Shown: piece after piece, positions 7,513 through 16,134 of the stretch
Layout of the letters: the number at the start of each line of letters is the position of its first letter
Position numbering within the stretch: position 1 is the first letter of the stretch
Origin: Alphaproteobacteria bacterium
Lineage (GTDB): Bacteria > Pseudomonadota > Alphaproteobacteria > MPNO01 > UBA830
DNA length: 40,635 bases
Direction: 5' to 3'
Assembly: GCA_022822405.1 (NCBI GenBank)
Contig: JAJEBT010000062.1
Span: forward strand, 1-40,635
The notes under the pieces: generated by a model
The model's database searches: none
What the model saw: the letters and a program-made list of their open reading frames with translations, nothing else
What the model was told of the DNA's origin: nothing
Translations under genes and position numbers: made by a program

Positions 7513-9000
7513 TCAGTTGCCAGTGACGCGACGGGCGGCCGAGGCGCCGGCGAGACGCCCGAACACGGAACCCGAGGTCAGCCCGCTCCCGCCCGGATAG
7601 TTGAAATAGAAGAGGCCACCGACGAGTTCGCCGGCCGCGAACAGACCGCGGATCGGCTTGTGGTCGGTGTCGAGCACCTCGCCTTCCTCGTTGATGCGGA
7701 GCCCCCCGAACGTGAAGGTCACGCCGCAGGTGACGGCATATCCCTCGTAGGGCGGCTCGTCGACGGTATTGGCCCAGTTGCTCTTGTCTATCGCCAAGCC
7801 TTCGGTACGGCGTCCGTCCTTGACGTTGGGATTGAATTCGACGTCCTGGCGGACCGCTGCGTTGTAACGGGCAATCTCATCGACAAACGCTTCCGAATCG
7901 ACGCCGTCGAGCTTTTCCGCCAGCTCCTCGATCGTGTCGGCCGTCACCTTGGTGATTTGGCGGATATTGTACTCGTCGCGCTGCAGGTGCTTGACCTTCT
8001 GGTCGAAGATCTGCCACGCAAACTGCCCCGGCTGTTCCAGGATCACGCGGCCGTAACGGGCGTAGGTGTAGTTGCGGAAATCCGCGCCCTCGTCGACGAA
8101 ACGCCGCCCCGTTGCGTTGACCATGATGGCGAACGGGTAGGAGTGCTTCTGGAACTGGTCGCCGACCGCAAGGTCGCCGAATTCCGGCGCATTCATTTCC
8201 CAGCCGACGGCATGGCAGCCGGACCAGTTCCCGAAGGGGCTGGCCCCGATGTCGAGCGCCATGCGGATTCCGTCCCCGGTGTTGAAACGGCTCCCGCGCA
8301 CCTTGGCGAGATCCCAGCCGGGGCCGAGATAACGGGTACGCCATTCGGCGTTGGCCTCGAAGCCGCCACAGGCGAGTACCACCGTCCCTCCCGAGAATTC
8401 GACGGTCTCCCCGTCGCGGCGGACCTTCACGCCACAGACGCGGTCGTCATCGCGGAGGAGGTCGAGCACCCGGTGCTCGTAGAGGACTTCTATCCCCTCG
8501 CGTTTCGCGATGCCGGTCCACATGTCGATGAGGCCGGGGCCGCCGCCGACGGTCTCGACCGTCAGCCCGCCCCAGAACTTGAACTTGCCGTCGATCTTGA
8601 AGGCCTGGCGCCCGTAGATGGGAACGAAACGGACGCCCTTCTCGCGCATCCAGATCAGCGTATCGAGGCTCCCGGTCACGAGCCGGTCGACGAGTTCCGG
8701 ATCGGACCGGTATTGCGTCACGCGCGCCATGTCGTCGAAGAACTGGTCCTTGGTGTAGGATCCGAAATCCGTGGTCTCGATCTCGGTCTCGGAGAGATCG
8801 GGAACCAGCTTCAGGATGTCCTCGACCCCGTCATAGGCGACGCGCATGGCGCCGGCGGTAAAGCGGCTGTTGCCGCCCGCCTCGTCCTCGGGCGCAGCCT
8901 CGAGCATGACGACCGAAGCCCCCTGCTCGCGCGCCGCCAGAGCGGCGCAGAATGCGGCATTGCCGCCACCTACCACTATCACGTCCCAGTCGCTGCTCAT
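7513..9000 (-). CDS. tcuA: FAD-dependent tricarballylate dehydrogenase-like flavoprotein (TcuA family)
   Basis: The 495-residue protein opens with a dinucleotide-binding site, VIVVGGGNAAFCAALAARE, and continues with the GGNSRFTAGAMRVAY segment typical of TcuA-type flavoproteins. It ends with the flavin-binding cap region: GVTFTFGGLRINEEGEV, then LFAAGELVGGLFYFNYPGGS. Overall it fits the fumarate reductase/succinate dehydrogenase flavoprotein superfamily without a signal peptide. TcuA oxidises tricarballylate to cis-aconitate. No tcuB (electron transfer) or tcuC (transporter) gene is adjacent, so the substrate could be another organic acid or a ketosteroid-type compound. GAGG eight bases before the ATG at 9000 supports this start. 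Confidence 0.78.
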   Translation of the reverse strand: MSSDWDVIVVGGGNAAFCAALAAREQGASVVMLEAAPEDEAGGNSRFTAGAMRVAYDGVEDILKLVPDLSETEIETTDFGSYTKDQFFDDMARVTQYRSDPELVDRLVTGSLDTLIWMREKGVRFVPIYGRQAFKIDGKFKFWGGLTVETVGGGPGLIDMWTGIAKREGIEVLYEHRVLDLLRDDDRVCGVKVRRDGETVEFSGGTVVLACGGFEANAEWRTRYLGPGWDLAKVRGSRFNTGDGIRMALDIGASPFGNWSGCHAVGWEMNAPEFGDLAVGDQFQKHSYPFAIMVNATGRRFVDEGADFRNYTYARYGRVILEQPGQFAWQIFDQKVKHLQRDEYNIRQITKVTADTIEELAEKLDGVDSEAFVDEIARYNAAVRQDVEFNPNVKDGRRTEGLAIDKSNWANTVDEPPYEGYAVTCGVTFTFGGLRINEEGEVLDTDHKPIRGLFAAGELVGGLFYFNYPGGSGLTSGSVFGRLAGASAARRVTGN

Positions 9001-9138
9001 CTTCTATCCTCTTGCTGCTCGGATCCGCCGCATGTGCCGGCCGGGGCACCGCCCGGCGACGCAAGGGCGTTCGGAAACGGAACCGGCGCACGGCGGGATT
9101 GCCGTCCCGGAAGCGCCCGGCGCGAACCGCGAGAGCGC

Positions 9139-9455
9139 TGGTGCGGGCGGGGGGACTCGAACCCCCACGGGCATACGCCCAACGGATTTTCGTACCATCT
9201 ACGGCTTTCGCCGCCCCGCCCCGATCTTCAGGAGCGGGTTTGTGGTCTGGACTATCCCTTCGCCCTAGCGCGTGCCTTAGGCGCTGCCCGTCTAGTCTCT
9301 ACACCTTCCCGGCCGATCTACCGCCGTCCGGGCTTGGCTCGGGATTGCCATCTGACAGGTTTCCCCGAATTTGAGCAGTTCTACGTCGCGCGTTTCCGCG
9401 CGCGCACTCAAGCAGGCCCCAAGTCCGTTGCGTCTACCGATTTCGCCACGCCCGC
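9139..9455 (-). tRNA. tRNA-Leu(UAA) interrupted by a group I intron
   Basis: The mature 5' end is at 9455 (GCGGGCG) and pairs perfectly with CGCCCGC at 9149-9143. Discriminator A is 9142 and CCA is encoded at 9141-9139. The 5' exon is 9455-9421 and ends ...ACGGACTT; the 3' exon is 9190-9139 and begins AAAATCCGT. Joining them gives anticodon stem ACGGA/TCCGT with loop CUUAAAA, so the anticodon is UAA. The long variable arm (GGGC-GUAU-GCCC) confirms a class II tRNA, and the T arm is GGGGG-UUCGAGU-CCCCC. The intron lies after U34, the position used by group I introns in cyanobacterial tRNA-Leu(UAA). The gene decodes UUA/UUG leucine codons once spliced. Confidence 0.95.
9191..9420 (-). ncRNA. Group I intron (self-splicing ribozyme, IC3-like) in tRNA-Leu(UAA)
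   Basis: This 230-nt intron has no reading frame of its own. All four conserved core strings are present in order on the minus strand: P (AATTCGGGGAAACC, within 9372-9358), Q (AATCCCGAGCCAAGCC, 9346-9331), R (GTGTAGAGACTAGACGGGC, 9304-9286) and S (AAGGGATAGTCC, 9260-9249). R and S share complementary ACTA/TAGT, forming P7. The 5' exon ends in U and ACUU (9424-9421) pairs with GAGU (9409-9406), giving the required U-G wobble at the splice site. P2 is a CGCGCG hairpin with a GAAA tetraloop (9402-9387). The last intron base is G (9191). Subgroup IC3 is inferred from location and compact size. Autocatalysis is expected but untested. Confidence 0.93.
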
Positions 9456-9464
9456 ATGGCAGTC

Positions 9465-9493
9465 TGTATAGCGCCAGCGGCCGCCAGGCGCAA
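9465..9493 (-). promoter_or_regulatory. Sigma-70 promoter of the tRNA-Leu gene
   Basis: On the minus strand, TTGCGC (9493-9488) and TATACA (9470-9465) are separated by exactly 17 bases. Transcription would start around 9458, only a few bases before the mature tRNA 5' end at 9455, leaving a very short leader for RNase P. Confidence 0.6.
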
Positions 9494-9509
9494 AATCGCG
9501 CCAGCGCGC

Positions 9510-10307
9510 TCATGCCGCCTCGGCAGCGATCTCCGCGGCAAGCGGCCACTCCTCGTCGCCCTTCTCCGCCATGAGCGCGAGATATTTGGGATCGAACCAG
9601 CGTGTCATAGCCGTCTCGTAGCTCGGACGCGCGCGAATCCGCTCGTACCAGTCCGCAAGCCTCGGCTTGCCGTCGATCAGCCCCAGCATGCGGAGGTGGT
9701 CGAGCCGCGTGAGGTAGGGCGTATAGGCCGCATCCGCAATCGAATAGCTGTCGCCGGCAAGCCACGCGGTCTCGCCGAGCGCCGCCTCCATGTCGCGGAG
9801 CAGCACGACCCACATCCGGACCGCTGTCCGAAACCGGGGCGAAGCCGTTCCGTTCCGGATCAGGTCGCGGCGCTGCTCTCGCTTTTCGGGATCGGACACG
9901 CTCGCGATCGCCGCCTCGCACGCTTCCTCGCCGAGCGCCAGAAACTGATGGCGAAAGGCGATCGCGGAACTGACCGTGGCCGTGGCGATGTCATGATGCC
10001 CTTCGTCAAGGCGCTTGTTCCACAACCGGACCTGCGCCCTGGCCCAGGCACCTCCGGGGCGCAGCGGCGGATCCGGGAAGACGTCGTCGAGATATTCGAG
10101 AATGACGTTGGATTCGCGAACCACTCGCCCGTCATGCACGAGCGTGGGCACGACGCCCCGCGGATTGAGCCGAAGATATTGCGGCGTGCGGGTCTCGCCG
10201 GCCCGGAGGTCGAGATGATGCCCCTCCCAATCGAGGCCTTTCTCGGCAAGCGCCAGCCGCACCTTCTGGGCGCAGGACGACATCCCGTTGTGGTAGAGCT
10301 CAAGCAT
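9510..10307 (-). CDS. Glutathione S-transferase family protein
   Basis: The 265-residue protein starts at the ATG at 10307 with GGGAGA upstream. Its N-terminal thioredoxin-like domain reads MLELYHNGMSSCAQKVRLALAEKGL, with SSC at the usual catalytic Ser/Cys position. It contains the glutathione gamma-glutamyl contact VVRESNVILEYLDD (Glu-Ser pair) after the cis-Pro in GVVPTLV. The C-terminal helical domain contains WLAGDSYSIADAAYTPYL, the N-capping motif of GST folds. It would conjugate or reduce small electrophiles using glutathione; the substrate is unknown. At 265 residues it is a little longer than the common 200-230. It lies 54 bases upstream of the tRNA-Leu gene on the same strand. Confidence 0.88.
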   Translation of the reverse strand: MLELYHNGMSSCAQKVRLALAEKGLDWEGHHLDLRAGETRTPQYLRLNPRGVVPTLVHDGRVVRESNVILEYLDDVFPDPPLRPGGAWARAQVRLWNKRLDEGHHDIATATVSSAIAFRHQFLALGEEACEAAIASVSDPEKREQRRDLIRNGTASPRFRTAVRMWVVLLRDMEAALGETAWLAGDSYSIADAAYTPYLTRLDHLRMLGLIDGKPRLADWYERIRARPSYETAMTRWFDPKYLALMAEKGDEEWPLAAEIAAEAA

Positions 10308-10425
10308 GGCCGTCTCCCGGTAGTGATTTGCGCGGCGGCTGTACCGCGCCGCGCACGGCGCGCGAACCAATCACGGCGGCGCCCGAATTGCAAAGGCGGC
10401 AGCGCGGGCGGCCAAGCCCCGCCCG

Positions 10426-11490
10426 TCACACAGCGGCGATCACCTCCGCCCAGCTCTCCACCATCTCCGGCAGCACGGCGCGGATGTGGACGCTGAAGCG
10501 GCGATACCCCATGGCGGCGAGCGCCCGGATGCTGTCGCGCAACTCCTCCCTCGTCCCCGAGAGCGTCGCGGCGCGTATGAAATCGCCGGTGATCAGATGA
10601 GCTTCCTCGGGCCGCACCGCCATGAGATGGTGCCGGTGATTCGCAAGATATCTTGTACGGGCCGGCTCGTAGCGCCGGTAAACATCCATGTATGAGGCGA
10701 GCCGCTCGGCCAGTTCGGGCGGCGGCGAGGCCGAGATGGAGCCGAATTCCCGTTCCTCGGCGAGGTTGTGAAGGAGGATTGCCGCCGACGGCCCGGCCTG
10801 CGCCTTCACATACTCCGCATCCCAGTCTCCAGCCGTGTCCAGCACGGCGCCGCCGCTGCTCGCATTGGCGTGGAGATCGGCGGGATCGCGCCCGGCCTCG
10901 CTCCACGCCCGTTTCATGTCGGCCATCGCGGCTTCGGCGCCTGCCAGCGACGCCACCGAGTTGGTCCAGCCATAGCCGTGCGCAGCGATCATGCGGCGGC
11001 CTCTCGGGCCGAAGGCCGAGACGTGCACGGGTATCGGATCCGCGAGATTGACGAGCCCGAGTTCGGGATTCGTGAACCCCGTCGGACGGAGCGCACCCTC
11101 GACCTCGACATCTGCGATCCCGCCCGAAAGCAGCGTGCATACCTGTTCGACATAGTCGAACACCGCCTGCAGCTTCATCGGCCCCACGCCCAGCGTGCGC
11201 CGGCCGGTAAAGCCGGTTCCGACCCCGAAATCCACGCGGCCGGGCGCCAGGGCGTTGAGGCTCGCGAGCGCGCTCGCGGCCACCGGCGCCAACCGGTTGG
11301 ACGGAATCAACACCCCCGTACCGAGGCGGATGCGCTCCGTCTTCATCGCCGCTGCCGCCATGGAGACGAACAGGTCCGCATTTATCAGCGGAGAATCGAT
11401 AAACCACGCATGATCGAAGCCGAGTTCTTCGGCGCGTTGCACGATCTTCCACGAGTCCGCGGCAGGCGCGATGTTTATGCCGAATTCCAT
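10426..11490 (-). CDS. LLM-class flavin-dependent oxidoreductase (luciferase-like)
   Basis: The 354-residue protein shows the bacterial luciferase-like TIM barrel. MEFGINIAP leads strand 1, RAEELGFDHAWFIDSP follows, and RIRLGTGVLIPSNRLAPVAASALASLNALAPGRVDFGVGTG is the highly conserved flavin-barrel core. Such enzymes use reduced FMN or F420 and act as monooxygenases or reductases; I cannot tell which. F420 use is less expected in this lineage but not excluded. The ATG at 11490 is chosen because family members begin directly at this strand; another ATG lies six codons upstream (11508). No strong ribosome binding site is visible for either. It is on the same strand as the GST gene, 118 bases upstream of it. 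Confidence 0.85.
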   Translation of the reverse strand: MEFGINIAPAADSWKIVQRAEELGFDHAWFIDSPLINADLFVSMAAAAMKTERIRLGTGVLIPSNRLAPVAASALASLNALAPGRVDFGVGTGFTGRRTLGVGPMKLQAVFDYVEQVCTLLSGGIADVEVEGALRPTGFTNPELGLVNLADPIPVHVSAFGPRGRRMIAAHGYGWTNSVASLAGAEAAMADMKRAWSEAGRDPADLHANASSGGAVLDTAGDWDAEYVKAQAGPSAAILLHNLAEEREFGSISASPPPELAERLASYMDVYRRYEPARTRYLANHRHHLMAVRPEEAHLITGDFIRAATLSGTREELRDSIRALAAMGYRRFSVHIRAVLPEMVESWAEVIAAV

Positions 11491-11562
11491 CGGTCCATCA
11501 GACCCCAAAGCCGAACCCTCCGCAACACCGCCCGTGTCCGGCTGCCGCCCGGGCCGGCCGCT

Positions 11563-13131
11563 TCAGGTCCGCCTCCGCGCCAGCGATCGTATACGGGTTC
11601 CGTATGCCCGAAGCTCGGCAATGGGCACTGCGCCGAACAGGACGCACCCGCCGGCAAAGGAGGCAAGTCCGAGCACAACCAGAACGGCCAGCGCAAGCGC
11701 GCGCTGCCAGACGTCGGCTGCGGCGAAGGCGGACAGGGCGAACTCCGCCGCCCACAACACCACCGCCATGGCTGCGCAGGCAACCAGTATCCGCGGCAGC
11801 AATCGCAACAGGCGCGCATCGAAAGCGAAATGCCCGCGGCGCATGAGGACGAACAGCAGCAGCCCGGCATTGATCCACGCCGATGCCGACGTCGCGATCG
11901 CGATTCCGACATGCTGGAACGGCCCCATCAGGACAAGGTTGAGAGCCAGATTGACGGCGACGCACAGCCCGGCAAGCTTGACCGGCGTGACCGTGTCTTC
12001 ACGGGCGAAGAAGCCGGGTGCCGCCACCTTGATCAGCACATAGGCCGGCAGGCCGGTGGCATAGGCGACAAGCGCCGCCGCCGTGGCGGTGGTCTCCGTG
12101 GCCGTGAACGCGCCGCGCTCGAACAGCACGGCGACCACCGGTTCCGAAATCACGAGAAGCGCCGCGGCGGCCGGCAGCGTCAGCAGGAGCGCGATCTCGA
12201 GCGCCCGGTTCATCATCGCCGTCGCCTCGGCCTCGTCGCCGTAGCGCAGGTGGCGCGACAGGAGCGGGAGCAGCGCAGTTCCGACCGCGACGCCGACCAC
12301 GCCGAGGGGAAGCTGGTTCACACGGTCCGCATAGTAGAGGTACGACAGCGACCCGCGCGGCAGGAAGGACGCGATCAGGATGTCGATCAGCAGGTTCAGC
12401 TGCACGACGCCGGCGCCAAGCGCGCCGGGCACGAACAACACGAGCATGCGCCGGACCCGCGGCGTCAGCCGCGGCCGCACTAGCCGCAGATTGAACCCTG
12501 CCCTGGCGCACGCGGCGACCAGCCACACCATCTGCGCAGCGCCTGCCGCCGCCACCCCCCAGGCAAGCGCGTGGCCCGGCGTTTCCACCAGCGGCGACAG
12601 CGCGAGGATCGCGGCGATCAGGCAAAGATTAAGAATGATCGGCGCTGCCGCCGCTGCCGCGAACCGGTCGAGTGCGTTGAGAACGCCGCCGAGCTGCGAA
12701 ACCACGGAAATGAACAACAGGTAGGGAAAGGTGATCTGCGCCAGCGCGACGGCAAGTTCGAACCGGTAGGGATCGTCGGCAAGACCGGGGGCGAAGACAT
12801 GCATGAGCCAGGGCGCCGTCACCTGCAGCGCAGTCACCAGCAGAAGCAGCGCCGCGACGAAGACCGCCAGCACCTCTTCGGCGAACCGGCGCGCCGCCTC
12901 GCGCCCGTCCCTTGTCATGTGCCCGGTGAAAAGCGGGATGAAGGCAGCGTTGAACGCGCCCTCGGCAAAGAGCCGGCGAAAGAAGTTCGGCAGCTTGAAG
13001 GCCACGAAGAAGGCGTCGGCGACGGGGCCTGCCCCGAGGATGGCCGCGATCAGGATGTCGCGCACGAACCCCAGCACGCGGCTGACCATCGTGTAACCGC
13101 TCACGGTGAAGATCGGGCCAAGCAGGGACAT
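11563..13131 (-). CDS. murJ: Lipid II flippase MurJ (MviN)
   Basis: The 522-residue integral membrane protein moves lipid II across the inner membrane for peptidoglycan synthesis. It opens with the family signature SGYTMVSRVLGFVRDILIAA and GAGPVADAFFVAFKLPNFFRRLFAEGAFNAAFIPLF, including the conserved arginines of the central cavity. About 14 hydrophobic helices follow. I chose the ATG at 13131 because homologues start MSLL-x-GYT. An earlier ATG at 13197, close to the glnD stop, would add 22 residues without obvious homology. The gene follows glnD by 82 bases in the minus-strand mutS-glnD-murJ cluster, an arrangement known in alphaproteobacteria. Confidence 0.95.
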   Translation of the reverse strand: MSLLGPIFTVSGYTMVSRVLGFVRDILIAAILGAGPVADAFFVAFKLPNFFRRLFAEGAFNAAFIPLFTGHMTRDGREAARRFAEEVLAVFVAALLLLVTALQVTAPWLMHVFAPGLADDPYRFELAVALAQITFPYLLFISVVSQLGGVLNALDRFAAAAAAPIILNLCLIAAILALSPLVETPGHALAWGVAAAGAAQMVWLVAACARAGFNLRLVRPRLTPRVRRMLVLFVPGALGAGVVQLNLLIDILIASFLPRGSLSYLYYADRVNQLPLGVVGVAVGTALLPLLSRHLRYGDEAEATAMMNRALEIALLLTLPAAAALLVISEPVVAVLFERGAFTATETTATAAALVAYATGLPAYVLIKVAAPGFFAREDTVTPVKLAGLCVAVNLALNLVLMGPFQHVGIAIATSASAWINAGLLLFVLMRRGHFAFDARLLRLLPRILVACAAMAVVLWAAEFALSAFAAADVWQRALALAVLVVLGLASFAGGCVLFGAVPIAELRAYGTRIRSLARRRT

Positions 13132-13213
13132 CCTGCGAAGGCGCGTGTCGGACGCGGCGCGGCGCAGCGGCTCTTCACGGGCCGGGAGGAGCGGCATCGC
13201 GCGTCGCCCGGAC

Positions 13214-16006
13214 CTATTCGGCCGCGTTCGCCACCACTTCCCGGCCGGACGGCCGTTCACCGGTTCCGGAAGCGGGATCATCGTCGGTGATTGCCGCAAG
13301 CAGGGTTTCGCGAACCCGCTCAAGCTTGATTTCGTGGGTGATCTGCAGCCCGAAGATGTCCTTGACGTAGAAGACGTCGGCCGCCGTCTCGCCGAATGTC
13401 GTGACATGCGCCGATGACAGCCGGAGGTTGAGCGAGGTCATGGCGCGGGCAATGTCGTAGAGAAGTCCCGGCCGGTCGCGAGCGTCGACCTCGATAACGG
13501 TATGGGTGCGGCTGAGCTCGTTGTCGATCGATACCCGGGGGGCGACCTTGAAGACGCTGGTCCGGCTCGACATCGGCGACGCGCGGCCGAGTTCGTCCCG
13601 CGGCCGCAGCGAACCCGCAAGGGCCTGTTCGATCGAGGCGCTCAGCCTCGCGAGCCTGTCCGGCTGGTCGAAGGCCCGACCGCTATCGTCCTGAATCCAG
13701 AAGGTATCGAGCGCCATCCCGTCGCTGGTCGTGAAGATCCTCGCATCCACGATGTTTGCGCCGCGCACCGCCATCGCTCCGGTGATCCGCGCAAACAGGC
13801 CGGGATGGTCGGGCCCGTAGACGGTGATCTCGGTCGCCGAACGCCCGTGATCGACGCGGGACCTGATCGTCAGATCGTCGGACTGGAGGCCTGCCTCGCA
13901 GGCGAGGCGGGCATGGCGGGCATGGGTTTCGGCGTCGAAGGACTGCCAGTAGAAGGACGTGCAGCGCGCAACATGGGCGTCGAGCTCCTGCTCCGGCAGG
14001 TCGGAAACCAGTTCCCTCAGCACCGTCTGCGCCTGGGCGACGCGCGCCTCCGCAGCCTCCGATTCACGCACGCCCGTCAGGCGCTCTTCGGCAACCTGGT
14101 AGAGTTCCCTCAGCAGCGCTGCCTTCCACCCGTTCCAGACATTCGGACCAACCGCACGGATGTCGGCAACCGTAAGGACGAGGAGCAGGCGCAACCGTTC
14201 GACGGATTGCACGATCGAGCAGAAATCGGCGACCGTCTTGGGATCGTTGATCTCGCGGCGGAACGCGGTGTTGCTCATCAGCAGGTGATAGCGCACGAGC
14301 CATGCGACGGTGTCGGTCTCCTCTTCGCTGAGCCCGAATCTCGGGCACAGTTCGTGCGCGACGTCAGCGCCCAGTTCGGAATGATCGCCGCCCCTGCCCT
14401 TCGCAATGTCGTGCAGCAGCAGCGCGACATAGAGCGCGCGGCGCGAATGGATCCTGTGCACGACCTCCGAGGCGACCGGCATCTCCTCGACGAAGCGGCC
14501 GTCTTCGATCCCCGACAGGACTCCGATCGCGAACACGGTGTGCTCGTCGACCGTGTAGACGTGATACATGTCATGCTGCATCTGGGCGATGACGCGCCCG
14601 AAATCCGGGACGAAACGGCCGAACACGCCGGCCTCGCTGAGGCGCCGCAGCGTCGTTTCCGGATCGTTCCGCGACGTTAGCATTTCGACGAACAACCGGT
14701 TGGCGGTCTCGTCGTCGCGGATCGCGTCGACGGCCGCGAGATTCCGGGTCACCGCCCTGAGCGCGTTGGGATGGATGTCGCGCCCGTTGGCCTGGGCAAA
14801 GTGAAACAGTTCGAGGATCTTCACGGGATCGTCTGCAAGCTCCCGTCCCGGCGCAAACGACAGCCGGTCGCCGTCGAACACCAGGCCATCGGGGGCCCTC
14901 GGAGAGCGGCCGAGCGACGGCAGGCGGAACCGCGGAGTGCGCTTGTGCTCGGCCTCCAGCGCGGCGCAGAAAATCCGTGTGAGGTCGCCGATCTCCTTGG
15001 CGACCAGATAGTAGTGCTTCATGAACCGCTCGACGCCGCGCATGCCCACACGGTCGCTATAGCCCAGCCGCGCCGCGATCTCGGGCTGTGCGTCGAAGGT
15101 CAGGCGGTTCTCGCCGCGTCCCGCGAGATAGTGGAGATGGCACCGGACATTCCACATGAATCCGCAGGCGCGGGAAAAGCGATTCACTTCCTCCTCGGTA
15201 AGAACCCCGAGGTCGATGAGCTTGTCGACATCGTCGATCCGGTAGAGGAACTTGCTGATCCAGTAGAGCGTCTGGAGATCCCGCAGACCGCCCTTGCCCT
15301 CCTTGACGTCGGGCTCGAGCACGTAACGCGAATCTCCGGTCCGGCGATGGCGGGCGTCGCGCTCCGCCAGCTTGGCCTCCACGAACTCGGGTCCGGTCTT
15401 TTCGGTGACCGAGATCCGGAAACGCTCCCGCAACGCGTCGAACAGCGGGCGGTCTCCCCACAGGTAGCGCGCTTCGAGCAGCGCCGTGCTGATCGTCAGG
15501 TCGGTTTCCGACAGGCGCAGGCATTCGTCGATCGAGCGCACGGCATGGCCAACCTTGTGCTTGAGGTCCCACAGCATGTAGAGCACATATTCGATGACCT
15601 GTTCCTGGCGCGCCGTGATCTTGTAGGGCCGGAGGAACAGGAGGTCGATGTCGGAATGGGGCGCGAGTTCGGCGCGGCCGTAGCCGCCGACCGCGGCAAC
15701 GCAGAGCCGTTCCCCCTCGCTGGGATTGGCTGCCGGATAGACGTGGCCGGTGGCGAAGTCGTAGATCAACCGGATGGTCTGATCGGCAAGGAACGCCAGC
15801 GCGCGGGCCGACTGCTCGCCGTCGGCCTCTCCGGCCTCCAGGCGGCGGCGTATCTCGGACCTGCCGGCCTCGTCCGACGCCTTCAGCAGGTCGAGAAACT
15901 CCTGGCGCATCTGCTGCGGCGCGGCGCCGTCGTCGAGCATCCGGTCGAGCGTGGCCGACAGGGCCGCCCGGTCGATAATCCGGCGGGGTTGGAAAATCCG
16001 GGACAT
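13214..16006 (-). CDS. glnD: [Protein-PII] uridylyltransferase / uridylyl-removing enzyme GlnD
   Basis: The 930-residue bifunctional sensor modifies and demodifies PII proteins in response to glutamine, setting nitrogen assimilation. The nucleotidyltransferase site is GGYGRAELAPHSDIDLL at residues 107-123, with the DxD pair intact. The HD hydrolase motif is LLHDIAKGRGGDHSELG near residue 520. Two ACT domains at the C-terminus (ITVYGPDHPGLFARITGAM and EVDARDRPGLLYDIARAM) sense glutamine. Domain order and length match the family. The ATG at 16006 begins MSRIF; an in-frame GTG ten codons upstream (16036) is the alternative. It sits 128 bases downstream of mutS on the same strand. Confidence 0.96.
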   Translation of the reverse strand: MSRIFQPRRIIDRAALSATLDRMLDDGAAPQQMRQEFLDLLKASDEAGRSEIRRRLEAGEADGEQSARALAFLADQTIRLIYDFATGHVYPAANPSEGERLCVAAVGGYGRAELAPHSDIDLLFLRPYKITARQEQVIEYVLYMLWDLKHKVGHAVRSIDECLRLSETDLTISTALLEARYLWGDRPLFDALRERFRISVTEKTGPEFVEAKLAERDARHRRTGDSRYVLEPDVKEGKGGLRDLQTLYWISKFLYRIDDVDKLIDLGVLTEEEVNRFSRACGFMWNVRCHLHYLAGRGENRLTFDAQPEIAARLGYSDRVGMRGVERFMKHYYLVAKEIGDLTRIFCAALEAEHKRTPRFRLPSLGRSPRAPDGLVFDGDRLSFAPGRELADDPVKILELFHFAQANGRDIHPNALRAVTRNLAAVDAIRDDETANRLFVEMLTSRNDPETTLRRLSEAGVFGRFVPDFGRVIAQMQHDMYHVYTVDEHTVFAIGVLSGIEDGRFVEEMPVASEVVHRIHSRRALYVALLLHDIAKGRGGDHSELGADVAHELCPRFGLSEEETDTVAWLVRYHLLMSNTAFRREINDPKTVADFCSIVQSVERLRLLLVLTVADIRAVGPNVWNGWKAALLRELYQVAEERLTGVRESEAAEARVAQAQTVLRELVSDLPEQELDAHVARCTSFYWQSFDAETHARHARLACEAGLQSDDLTIRSRVDHGRSATEITVYGPDHPGLFARITGAMAVRGANIVDARIFTTSDGMALDTFWIQDDSGRAFDQPDRLARLSASIEQALAGSLRPRDELGRASPMSSRTSVFKVAPRVSIDNELSRTHTVIEVDARDRPGLLYDIARAMTSLNLRLSSAHVTTFGETAADVFYVKDIFGLQITHEIKLERVRETLLAAITDDDPASGTGERPSGREVVANAAE

Positions 16007-16134
16007 CAAGGACTTACCGTCTGGTTGCGGCCGCACTATACAGTGAATGCTGGCGCTTGTCGCCGCCGAACCGCCACATACCGGCCCGGCGACGGGGAGT
16101 CGGCATCAGCGGCACCTCCGGCGGCCGCGCCATG

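Noticed and set aside
9139..9455. tmRNA or a pair of tRNA-like fragments
   Set aside because: The two ends form one tRNA-Leu with an intact anticodon arm after joining, and the middle has group I intron core strings. No tmRNA tag reading frame is present.
7156..9471. A 771-codon open frame on the plus strand
   Set aside because: It is antisense to the sixA-type and tcuA-like genes and runs into the tRNA-Leu gene. It is a GC-driven shadow.
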